Positions 1-6,614 of a stretch of 18,744 bases of DNA are shown here, piece after piece; the first letter of the stretch is position 1, and each line of letters opens with the position of its first letter. Below the pieces are notes generated by a model. The model was not told where the DNA came from. It searched no databases and saw nothing but the letters and a program-made list of their open reading frames with translations. The position numbers and the translations under genes were made by a program. The stretch is from contig JBLHRR010000110.1 of NCBI GenBank assembly GCA_047626155.1, positions 1 to 18,744 of the forward strand, in the 5' to 3' direction. Source of the DNA: CALGLS01 sp047626155 (GTDB lineage: Bacteria; Bacteroidota; Bacteroidia; Chitinophagales; Saprospiraceae).

Positions 1-743
1 CAAATCAGGATACGGCATCAGTAAGCGCAATTGCAGGAGGCGGAGATACTTCCTCAAACTATGCCGTTGCTACTGCAGGTTTCGGTGCTCCCATTATGAA
101 CTTTACCGATCCAGGATTTGAAAATACGATCACCTCTTTGTCGGTCACCAATAGCACCCTTGCTTATCAAGTGATGGTAAACGGAGGAAGTTTTGGACAA
201 AAGGTATTCGGAGGATTAACCGGAAATGATCCTGATTTTTTCCTACTGACAATTAAAGGATACAAAGACGGAATATTGCTACCTAATGGTGTTGATTTCT
301 ACCTTGCTGATTTCCGTTTTACGGACAATAGTGAGGACTACATTGTTGATCAATGGGTAGAAGTAGATTTAACTTCTCTTGAAGCACCAGACAGTCTAGC
401 CTTCTCATTAAGCTCCTCTGATAACAATGCTAATGGAATGTTGACACCGGGATATTTTTGTGTAGACAATATCAGCGTAGATAAAATTACAGCTAACAAA
501 AACATTGCTAAAAACAATGATTTTACAATTGCTCCAAATCCAGCAAATGGTTTCTTCCAAATAAGCAATGTAGGATCTGCAGCTGATTGTTCCATTTACG
601 ATTTAAGTGGTAAATTAGTATTCCATAATGTTGTTGAAGAACAGGCAAATATTGACATTAGTAACTTATCAAACGGGACTTATCTCGTTAAAGTAATTAG
701 TGAGCATAGTTTGGGAACAGAGTTGTTGTCTGTTTTCAAATAG
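1..743 (+). CDS. DUF4465 domain protein with T9SS sorting tail (5' truncated)
   Basis: The reading frame is open from the first base (complete codons from base 3) to the TAG at 741-743, so the N-terminus and signal peptide lie outside the window. The visible part begins with an SSNYAVATAGFG segment and continues through NDPDFFLLTIKGYKDG, a DFYLADFRF strand and a CVDNISV segment. These match the beta-sandwich DUF4465 family of secreted Bacteroidota proteins, whose function is not established. The last 75 or so residues begin FTIAPNPANGFFQIS and contain IYDLSGKLV and LSNGTYLVKV, the T9SS type A sorting domain, so the protein should be exported through the Por secretion system and released or anchored at the surface. 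An internal ATG at 96 is not the real start, because protein-like sequence continues upstream of it. Family assignment is confident; the role is unknown. Confidence 0.85.
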   Translation, partial: NQDTASVSAIAGGGDTSSNYAVATAGFGAPIMNFTDPGFENTITSLSVTNSTLAYQVMVNGGSFGQKVFGGLTGNDPDFFLLTIKGYKDGILLPNGVDFYLADFRFTDNSEDYIVDQWVEVDLTSLEAPDSLAFSLSSSDNNANGMLTPGYFCVDNISVDKITANKNIAKNNDFTIAPNPANGFFQISNVGSAADCSIYDLSGKLVFHNVVEEQANIDISNLSNGTYLVKVISEHSLGTELLSVFK

Positions 744-760
744 AACAGAATAAAATTAAT

Positions 761-811
761 AGAAATGCCCGGCTTGCGTGTAATTTAGTTACACTCAAAT
801 CGGGCATTTCT
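761..811. terminator. Bidirectional-looking hairpin terminator
   Basis: An 11-bp perfect stem (AGAAATGCCCG at 761-771 pairing with 801-811) encloses a second stem (GTGTAA 778-783 with TTACAC 789-794, loop TTTAG). It lies 17 bases after the stop of the DUF4465 gene and is followed by a short T-rich stretch. It sits between convergent genes, the other being the EAD11-CHAT gene ending at 924, so it may stop transcription from both sides. Confidence 0.7.
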
Positions 812-923
812 ATTTACCGGTTCTATTCAATTTCAAAATTAGCGTAATGAAAGTAACCGTCAACTCTCCCTTCAAGAACATCTGCCTCAAAGCAATAGAT
901 GGCAGCATTTTTAATACAGTATA

Positions 924-1769
924 TTACCAATCCAGCTTTTCTCCGTCCTTCCATACTTCTATCCCAGCTACATAAGATGCATGGCTTGCCGATACCGCAA
1001 TCCGACCATCATTAAATGCTTCTTCGTAAGACATCCCTTCGCTCAGTCCGACATAGAAGCCCTTTGAAAAATTGGTAGCGGCCTTATCTCCCACCGGCAT
1101 ATTATGGCCAATTACGGTGAAGCCCATTGCAGAAATCACTTTAGCTTGATTGGCGGCATAACAGCTATTTAGCAACACCAACTCTGTCTTTCCCTTCAAA
1201 AATTTGAACAGGAGTTTCATCGTTCCATCATTTAGCACTAGGCCTTCGTTCGTGTCTCCAGCACTAATCACAATTCCCTCTTCTTCACCGTGTCCGGAAA
1301 AATGGATAATGGTTGGTTTCTGTTTGAAGGCACGAGTTAAATCATTAATCCGAACAGCCAATTGGGGCTGTAGAAAAAGATATTCCTCTCGTTTACTCCC
1401 TTTTTTCATCTCCTCATTTATAGCTCGAAATTCTTCTCCAGTTTGAAGACGAGCCTGATCGGTAGGATTAGCTGCCGCAAAAAGTATGGTTTTACCAGAA
1501 GGAGCATCCTCCTTTTCCTTTTCTTCTGCTCCACCATCAGGCAAATCTTCTAACAATGATAATACAGCCGCTGTTATTCTATTCCGTTCAATATTGGCAT
1601 CAGAGCTACTGATAATGCCCATCCCCTCTTTGTTATTCAAACTATTTAAACGTCCTTGCAACAAAATCAAGGTATTTTGCTGATGATCTGGAAGTAATTG
1701 CTCCAATTCTTTCAGGGCTTCTTTCGTTCTACCGCTAACGATTAATTGTTGTATTTCTGATTTTGACAT
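924..1769 (-). CDS. EAD11-CHAT caspase-like protease
   Basis: A 281-residue protein. Residues 1-77 match effector-associated domain 11: a small helical unit with IQQLIVSGRTKEAL, an LLQGRLNSL helix and the ANIERNRITAAVLSLL signature. An acidic linker (about 78-91) leads to a CHAT peptidase domain (92-281) opening with ILFAAANPTDQARLQTGEEF. The clan CD catalytic His is expected at H160 in IIHFSGHG and the Cys at C203 in LVLLNSCYAA; both are intact. CHAT proteases cleave protein substrates, and EADs are predicted to recruit effectors to partners carrying the same EAD type in bacterial conflict and programmed-death systems. There is no signal peptide or membrane segment, so it should be cytosolic. 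The start is an ATG with no competing upstream ATG. No second EAD gene, STAND NTPase or gasdermin is in the window. The domain calls are recognised from sequence; the defence role is inferred from the families. Confidence 0.9.
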   Translation of the reverse strand: MSKSEIQQLIVSGRTKEALKELEQLLPDHQQNTLILLQGRLNSLNNKEGMGIISSSDANIERNRITAAVLSLLEDLPDGGAEEKEKEDAPSGKTILFAAANPTDQARLQTGEEFRAINEEMKKGSKREEYLFLQPQLAVRINDLTRAFKQKPTIIHFSGHGEEEGIVISAGDTNEGLVLNDGTMKLLFKFLKGKTELVLLNSCYAANQAKVISAMGFTVIGHNMPVGDKAATNFSKGFYVGLSEGMSYEEAFNDGRIAVSASHASYVAGIEVWKDGEKLDW

Positions 1770-2019
1770 GATTCTTATTTGGTTTCAATTGACTACTCCG
1801 CCGCAAGCGAATGGACTGTCCAGTTAATTAGTTGATTTGTGTTAATCAGTTTATTCGGTGCCCCACTGAGCCTGCTTTCCCAAGACAGCATTTCGGAAAA
1901 TTCTTTTGAATAAACTAATGCGACTGCTAATATAAGCTTTCTCAATGATTTCATTTTGATTCCTCCCAGTATTTCCTAATTTTACTCCACAATCTAATTT
2001 CGTTATACAAAACAATAAT

Positions 2020-2418
2020 ATGAACGCATCTACTGACATTGGCAAACTACTCCTTCGCATCGCTATCGGCGGTCTCATGATTTTTCATGGCATCAACAAA
2101 CTCGGTGGCATCGACTTCATTTGTGGGAAATTTTCAAGTCTTGGTTTACCAAGCTTCTTAGGTTATTTCGTCTATGTTGGCGAAATCATCGCTCCGCTTA
2201 TGTTGCTCATTGGTTTTCGCTCTCGTGTAGCAGGGCTATTGGTTTCTGCAACTATGTTTGTAGCAGTAATGTTAGCCCATAGTGATGACATTTTTAAATT
2301 AGGCAATCATGGTGAATCAGCTATTGAACTGCAATTGTTGTATTGCCTTGGAGGGTTGGCCATTTACTTTTTGGGTGGTGGAAGCTTAGCCGTTTCAAGT
2401 AGGAATCGGTGGGATTAA
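2020..2418 (+). CDS. DoxX family membrane protein
   Basis: A 132-residue integral membrane protein with about four hydrophobic segments (about 8-26, 45-64, 69-88, 104-124). The LLLRIAIGGLMIFHGINKL opening, the GEIIAPLMLLIGFRSRVAGLL middle and the G-rich final helix are typical of the DoxX/YphA family. Members are loosely linked to redox and thiol stress or quinone-associated reactions, but most have no assigned substrate, and nothing here specifies one. The ATG follows an A/T-rich leader. The gene is followed by a 12-bp hairpin at 2450-2483, so it is probably monocistronic. Length is normal for the family. Confidence 0.85.
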   Translation: MNASTDIGKLLLRIAIGGLMIFHGINKLGGIDFICGKFSSLGLPSFLGYFVYVGEIIAPLMLLIGFRSRVAGLLVSATMFVAVMLAHSDDIFKLGNHGESAIELQLLYCLGGLAIYFLGGGSLAVSSRNRWD

Positions 2419-2449
2419 TTTATTAAGGTAAGTTCGGAATACGGTCGGT

Positions 2450-2483
2450 GCGTTTACTAAACTGGAAAAGTTTTAGTAAACGC
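2450..2483 (+). terminator. Hairpin after the DoxX gene
   Basis: A perfect 12-bp inverted repeat (GCGTTTACTAAA 2450-2461 with 2472-2483) with a 10-base loop, 31 bases after the DoxX stop. No T-run follows (CCCCTAACG), so it is a stable hairpin consistent with termination or 3' protection rather than a textbook intrinsic terminator. Confidence 0.5.
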
Positions 2484-2618
2484 CCCTAACGCAGCACAAA
2501 TGAGGCATCTGAAATCTGAATTTTATTCTTTTTCGCAAGCGGCCCTATTACCTATTTCTTAAACACAAAGGTCTGTCTTTTTTCCTACCTTCGTTGTTCA
2601 CAAACTTGTTACTACTAC

Positions 2619-3572
2619 ATGCCCATCATTCACAAATCGGCTTACCCCGGCCCTCCCCGCTATCAATACAACGCTCACATTCAAACCATTTGGCCTGCCC
2701 TTTTCCGAAAGGTAAAAGTGCCTTATGAACGAGAACGATTCATCCTTTCCGATGGTGATTTCGTTGACCTAGATTGGATCGATAAAGGCTCTCGTAATCT
2801 TGTTGTTATAACTCATGGGCTCGAAGGTAATTCTGAACGGCATTATGTAAAGGGTATGGCTAAAACATTTTCTGAACAGGGCTGGGACGCTCTTGCCTGG
2901 AATTGTCGATCCTGCTCTGGCGAAATGAATAACAAGCTTCGGCTTTATCACCACGGAGAAATTGGGGACCTCTCCGAGATTATCAATCATGCCTTGCGCA
3001 CCAAAGATTATGAAAAAATTGTGTTGATCGGCCTCAGCATGGGCGGCAACATAAACATGAAATACCTAGGCGTAAATGGGAAGGAGCTTCCGGATGCTCT
3101 GTACAAATGCATCTCCATTTCTTCGCCTTGTGATCTCCATTCATCTGTAAAAAAATTAGACGAGCCAGTTTGTCGTTTTTATAAAAAACGATTTTTGAAA
3201 AAGCTAAAACCAAAAATTAAAGCCAAATCCGAGCAGTATCCTCAACTCATTGACTACTCGCTTTTCGATAGCATAAAAGACTGGCGCGACTTTGACGAGT
3301 TCTATACGGTTAACCTAAATGGGTTTAAGGACCCAGAGGAGTTTTATGACCAGGGTTCCTCGCTCAATTTCATGGACAACATTACAATTCCTACGCTCTT
3401 AATTAGTGCGCTCAATGATCCGATTCTAACACCTGAATGTTTTCCGACAGAGATCGCAAAACGTAATTCTAATATCTTTTTGGAGACAACTACTCAGGGA
3501 GGACACGTGGGTTTTGCGGCGCGTGGTATGAAAGGGGCTTGGACGGAGAAGCGGGCTCTGGAGTGGATTTAG
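2619..3572 (+). CDS. YheT-type alpha/beta hydrolase
   Basis: A 317-residue alpha/beta-hydrolase of the YheT/COG0429 group. The N-terminal YNAHIQTIWPALFRK segment is characteristic (the family has N-H-x-Q-T near the start). A THGLEGNSERHY oxyanion-hole strand follows. The nucleophile elbow GLSMGG puts the catalytic Ser at about S140. The acid is probably D267 in LNDPIL, and H296 in QGGHVGF completes the triad. There is no signal peptide, so it should be cytoplasmic. Bacterial family members are esterases of uncertain physiological substrate. It stands alone, 200 bases after the DoxX gene, with the partly matching -7-like motif TACCTTCG about 30 bases before the ATG. The catalytic triad appears complete and the length is typical. 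Confidence 0.88.
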   Translation: MPIIHKSAYPGPPRYQYNAHIQTIWPALFRKVKVPYERERFILSDGDFVDLDWIDKGSRNLVVITHGLEGNSERHYVKGMAKTFSEQGWDALAWNCRSCSGEMNNKLRLYHHGEIGDLSEIINHALRTKDYEKIVLIGLSMGGNINMKYLGVNGKELPDALYKCISISSPCDLHSSVKKLDEPVCRFYKKRFLKKLKPKIKAKSEQYPQLIDYSLFDSIKDWRDFDEFYTVNLNGFKDPEEFYDQGSSLNFMDNITIPTLLISALNDPILTPECFPTEIAKRNSNIFLETTTQGGHVGFAARGMKGAWTEKRALEWI

Positions 3573-3650
3573 TTTTTCGATCGCGCAGAGACTTGTCCTG
3601 AGCCAGTCGAATGGAGGGTAGCTTTTTAACGCACCAGCACGTTTTTTAAT

Positions 3651-3804
3651 CACGCAGAGAGCGCAGAAAGCGCAGAGCTATCGTACCAATTTTATACCTT
3701 TTCGCATCTCGCTCTGCGTGGGTAAACACACTAAAACAGAAAGACACTTTTCGCATCTCACTCAGCATCCTCCGCGCGCTCTGCGTGATTAACCACACTA
3801 AAAT
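3651..3804. repeat. CGCAGAG-type intergenic repeat, partly tandem
   Basis: Fills much of the 400-base gap after the YheT gene. CACGCAGAGAGC (3651-3662) is inverted at GCTCTGCGTG (3711-3720), forming a hairpin of about 70 bases. The right half is then repeated in degenerate form: TTTTCGCATCTCGCTCTGCGTG (about 3699-3720) followed by AAACACACTAAAA recurs as TTTTCGCATCTCACTC...GCTCTGCGTG with ACCACACTAAAA (to about 3804). A related copy is at 6491-6566. Just before it, at about 3593-3614, CTTGTCCTGAGCCAGTCGAA resembles another common dispersed intergenic repeat. No coding role is evident. Confidence 0.7.
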
Positions 3805-3894
3805 GAGAACCTCGCGTACTCCACGTTTAAGCGCGCTGAAATTGAAATTGAAAGGAACCACCATTGCGATGGCCACAATTTCCTCGCCTCTTTA

Positions 3895-3926
3895 TTTGTT
3901 TGTTCTAATTTGCTTGTCTACCTTTA
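3895..3926 (+). promoter_or_regulatory. Candidate Bacteroidota promoter for the M28 peptidase gene
   Basis: TTTG at 3895-3898 (with a second TTTG at 3899-3902) is followed after about 20 bases by TACCTTTA at 3919-3926, one mismatch from the Bacteroidota -7 motif TAnnTTTG. It lies 48 bases before the ATG at 3974. Judged by eye only. Confidence 0.4.
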
Positions 3927-3973
3927 GTACAATACAAAATAGAATTCTAATTCTCCATTAAAGCCTCAACCAC

Positions 3974-5536
3974 ATGCGCCCCTTATTTTTTCTATCCCTA
4001 CTATTGATGAATTTCCAAATCATCGCTCAAAATCAATATCCCGAAATTAGCAACCTCTCTGCTCAATTTGACAATACGAGCCAAGTCCTTACTGTGAGCT
4101 ACGACCTTTTTGATGCAGAAGGAGAAAGCATGCTTGTGAGCTTTTTAGTTTCTGATGACAATGGGGAAAGTTACCTACTCGATACTCAAAATGCTACGGG
4201 TGATCTCGGTTCTGCCATTCAATCTGGTACCGGAAAGACCATAAGCTGGGATGTATCCACTGCAGTTCCCGGAGCTGGCGATTACAAAATCAAACTAGTG
4301 GCTGACGATTTATTTCAGATAGATATTCAGAGCATTGTTGACCAAGTGGATTCAAATCAACTACTCAGCAACTTACAATTCATGGAAGGAATACGCCACA
4401 GAACTGTAGGCCCTGATCTTTTGGAGGCGACTAAAGACAGCATCGAGCAACGTTTCATAACAGCAGGGTTACAAACTACTCGGCAAGACTTTCCTTTCGG
4501 TACTTTCACCGGACAAAACATCATAGGTAGACGCGAAGGGATGACTCAATCAGATACGACTTATATCGTTGATGCTCATTTTGATACGGTCAATGATTCT
4601 CCCGGAGCCGATGATAATGGTAGCGGCGTAGCTGGTGTGATGGAAGCTTTACGAGTGCTGGCACCGTATCGGTTTGCAAAGACTTTGCGCTTTATTGGTT
4701 TTGATTTAGAGGAGGAAGGCTTGCTTGGTTCTTTTGATTTTGTAGATAATAATATTGGAGACAGCGAAACCATAAAAGGCGTTTTCAATATGGAAATGAT
4801 TGGCTACTATACCGAGGAACCTAACTCTCAAGAATTCCCTACTGGCTTTGAAATTTTATATCCTGACGTACAAGCCGATTTAGTAGCCGATGAATTTCGA
4901 GGGAATTTCATTACCAATATCGGTGATCAAAATTCACTTGCATTAATGGCCGCCTACAATTCCGCTGCCGCTCAATATGTGCCGGATTTAAAAACCGTTT
5001 CTATTGCTGCTCCTGCTAATTGGCCAGGAATAACGCCTGACCTAGGCCGTTCAGATCATGCTCCGTTTTGGTTGCAAGACATCCCTGCTTTGATGCTTAC
5101 AGATGGCTCTAATTTTAGAAATCCATTCTACCATTCACCTAACGATTTGCTGACTACTTTAGATTTTACGTTTATGACTAATGTGGTCAAAGCGGTTGTT
5201 GGAGCTGTAGCGGAAGAAGCTGGTATTCAACACAGTACGATGGCTACTGCAGATTTCTCGGTTGCTGTGGGGCTGAAAAATACATTGGACTGTGCCGTAC
5301 AATTATCTCCTGTGCCGGCTAAGGATTTTCTTAGCTTGAAGTTTGGGACTTGCAACATGCAGTCATTGGATTTACAGGTTGTAGATATACTTGGAAACAC
5401 ATTGTTATCCAAATCCATTACGGCTAACGATATTAATCAATTTCAATTAGATTTGAGGAATTGGGAAGCTGGTATTTACTTTTTGAACCTTAGTGATGGC
5501 AAGCGAGAATTGAGTCGGAAGTTTATTGTTGAATAA
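3974..5536 (+). CDS. Secreted M28 family zinc peptidase with T9SS tail
   Basis: A 520-residue secreted metallopeptidase. A signal peptide (about 1-18, MRPLFFLSLLLMNFQIIAQ) precedes a beta-rich N-terminal domain (about 22-112) with a VSDDNGESY turn. The M28 aminopeptidase-like domain follows (about 120-420) with its metal and catalytic residues visible: H202 (VDAHFDTV), D213 (PGADDNGSG), E246 general base and E247 ligand (DLEEEGLLGS), E274 (NMEMIG) and H387 (YHSPNDLL). The C-terminus (about 441-520, LSPVPAKDFLSL to RKFIVE) is a T9SS type A sorting domain. It probably trims peptides outside the cell, supplying amino acids; exact specificity (aminopeptidase or other) cannot be read. It converges with the rhodanese gene 16 bases downstream. 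The length fits M28 plus accessory domains, and nothing is missing. Confidence 0.92.
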   Translation: MRPLFFLSLLLMNFQIIAQNQYPEISNLSAQFDNTSQVLTVSYDLFDAEGESMLVSFLVSDDNGESYLLDTQNATGDLGSAIQSGTGKTISWDVSTAVPGAGDYKIKLVADDLFQIDIQSIVDQVDSNQLLSNLQFMEGIRHRTVGPDLLEATKDSIEQRFITAGLQTTRQDFPFGTFTGQNIIGRREGMTQSDTTYIVDAHFDTVNDSPGADDNGSGVAGVMEALRVLAPYRFAKTLRFIGFDLEEEGLLGSFDFVDNNIGDSETIKGVFNMEMIGYYTEEPNSQEFPTGFEILYPDVQADLVADEFRGNFITNIGDQNSLALMAAYNSAAAQYVPDLKTVSIAAPANWPGITPDLGRSDHAPFWLQDIPALMLTDGSNFRNPFYHSPNDLLTTLDFTFMTNVVKAVVGAVAEEAGIQHSTMATADFSVAVGLKNTLDCAVQLSPVPAKDFLSLKFGTCNMQSLDLQVVDILGNTLLSKSITANDINQFQLDLRNWEAGIYFLNLSDGKRELSRKFIVE

Positions 5537-5551
5537 TAATCAATTTTAAAA

Positions 5552-5914
5552 CTATCCAACTTCCTCTAACCAAAGCGGGTACCCGCCTTCTAGGTTAAAG
5601 ACCTTATCCTTATCAAAACCACCGTTTTTCATAAGGGTGCAGGCACGAATACTTCGGCGCCCAGTTCGGCAGTAGACAAAAATATTATTGCTATTTGGAA
5701 GCACTTCAATTTGTTCCCAAAAACCGGAAGCGAGGTAATCAATATTTATGGCATTTTGGATATGCCCACCAGCAAACTCCCCAGGTGTTCGCACATCAAT
5801 AATGATGGGCAACTCTTCAGCTTTTATTTTCTGTTGAAAGGTAATGGGTTGGAGATTATTCAGTTCTGCTTTGAATAATATCCAGCGGGAAGTTTTGCAA
5901 GATTGATCTTTCAT
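5552..5914 (-). CDS. Single-domain rhodanese-like sulfurtransferase
   Basis: A 120-residue rhodanese domain. PIIIDVRTPGEFAGGHIQNAINI is the classic CH2A/CH2B region, and the active loop is CRTGRRS with Cys82 as the persulfide-carrying residue, followed by LEGGYPLW. Such proteins move sulfane sulfur between thiols, or detoxify sulfide or cyanide, in the cytoplasm or periplasm; no clear signal peptide is seen. The ATG at 5914 is preferred. The frame can extend to a TTG at 5956, but that extension runs through a perfect hairpin (5941-5969) and looks non-coding. It is the last gene of a minus-strand set with a DUF7009-like gene, sulP, a Crp/Fnr regulator and arsR, which supports a sulfur-related role. 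The terminal -EEVG is normal, with no truncation. Confidence 0.88.
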   Translation of the reverse strand: MKDQSCKTSRWILFKAELNNLQPITFQQKIKAEELPIIIDVRTPGEFAGGHIQNAINIDYLASGFWEQIEVLPNSNNIFVYCRTGRRSIRACTLMKNGGFDKDKVFNLEGGYPLWLEEVG

Positions 5915-5940
5915 CAATGTGTTGTTAGCTGATGGTTCTG

Positions 5941-5969
5941 ATGTCGGTTCTCTCAATACGAACCGACAT
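5941..5969 (-). other. Perfect 10-bp hairpin upstream of the rhodanese gene
   Basis: ATGTCGGTTC (5941-5950) pairs perfectly with GAACCGACAT (5960-5969) around a 9-base loop. It lies 27 bases upstream of the rhodanese ATG and 65 bases beyond the DUF7009-like gene's stop on the same strand. No T-run follows on the minus strand, so it could be a leader structure, a processing site or a weak terminator. Confidence 0.5.
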
Positions 5970-6005
5970 TAGAATAAAATTAGTTAGTCTTTTATTTATT
6001 ATTTT

Positions 6006-6026
6006 ATCACCTATGCGAAAGGTGAT
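6006..6026 (-). terminator. Weak hairpin after the DUF7009-like gene
   Basis: ATCACCT (6006-6012) is inverted at AGGTGAT (6020-6026), starting 8 bases beyond the stop in the direction of transcription, followed on the minus strand by an A/T-rich stretch lacking a clean T-run. Could be a 3' end signal. Confidence 0.4.
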
Positions 6027-6033
6027 TAGTACA

Positions 6034-6417
6034 TCAACACTTCTCTCCTACTTCCGGATTTGGGAACATATCTGACTCATCTTCTCCTGCTCTATCCGTG
6101 AGGCATTTAAAATCCTTTTCTATTAAAATCTTCAATTGCGCTCCATTTCCTATTGGCAGCTGAGCTTCCATACTTATTTGTGTGCTATTTGCCCATTGAT
6201 CGGCGATGTCGTTGGGTACTAATATGGATATGATATTTCCGTTGAAGGAGGCCGCTATTTCAGTAGTTGCTGCTTTTTTAAAAATGTAATTTAATTGTTG
6301 GGCGCTGGAAGGCCCGAAGGAGATGCTTTCTTTTACTTTGCCTTCGCTGAGTAGATTTTGCACTTCGCTTTGTGTCAATCGGAGGCGAAGGGAGTTTCCG
6401 AGTATTCTTATTTTCAT
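6034..6417 (-). CDS. Conserved small protein, DUF7009-like
   Basis: A 127-residue protein starting MKIRILGNSLRLRLTQSEV, a beginning I associate with a conserved bacterial family (DUF7009). The body alternates short strands (ESISFG, IISILVPN, GAQLKILIEKDFKCL) and ends in an acidic segment with EDESDMFPNP, also familiar from that family; the last residue is Cys. No enzyme motif, signal peptide or membrane segment is visible. The ATG at 6417 is chosen because the MKIR start is conserved; the frame extends to a TTG at 6444, adding nine unconvincing residues. It lies between sulP and the rhodanese gene on the same strand, so a link to that locus is plausible, but the function is unknown. Confidence 0.75.
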   Translation of the reverse strand: MKIRILGNSLRLRLTQSEVQNLLSEGKVKESISFGPSSAQQLNYIFKKAATTEIAASFNGNIISILVPNDIADQWANSTQISMEAQLPIGNGAQLKILIEKDFKCLTDRAGEDESDMFPNPEVGEKC

Positions 6418-6490
6418 GTTATTATTGCTTAGTTCTTTTTTCAATAGAGTGTTTGTGGCTGTAATATTCGCCGACTGTCTTTTTTTTAAT

Positions 6491-6566
6491 CACGCTGAGG
6501 TCGCTGAGCTAACGTGCCTATATTTTTTTTCGCGCCTCGCTCTGCGGCCTCTGCGCTCTCTGCGTG
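6491..6566. repeat. Second CGCAGAG-type hairpin repeat
   Basis: CACGCTGAG (6491-6499) with a following GTCGCTGAGC is inverted at GCTCTCTGCGTG ending at 6566. It is preceded by TTTTTTAAT, exactly as in the copy at 3651. It occupies the gap between the sulP stop (6615) and the DUF7009-like start (6417), so the two genes may not share one uninterrupted transcript. Confidence 0.7.
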
Positions 6567-6614
6567 AGTCATCCGCATTCTTTCGGCTATGTATTGTTAC
6601 ATAACCTTCGTTAT

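Noticed and set aside
761..811. Riboswitch or small RNA reading of the hairpin after the DUF4465 gene
   Set aside because: Its position just past a stop codon between convergent genes is fully explained by termination.
1851..2078. 75-residue minus-strand ORF before the DoxX gene
   Set aside because: It runs antisense into the DoxX start, has no recognisable motif, and its translation is basic and mixed as expected of a shadow frame.
3426..3876. Two minus-strand ORFs (75 and 76 residues) across 3426-3653 and 3646-3876
   Set aside because: They are built from the end of the YheT gene and the CGCAGAG repeats; no protein-like pattern.
5915..5956. TTG-initiated extension of the rhodanese
   Set aside because: It passes through the perfect hairpin at 5941-5969 and adds residues absent from typical single-domain rhodaneses; the ATG at 5914 is better.
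6418..6444. TTG-initiated extension of the DUF7009-like protein
   Set aside because: The MKIR start at 6417 looks like the conserved N-terminus, and the added residues are low complexity.
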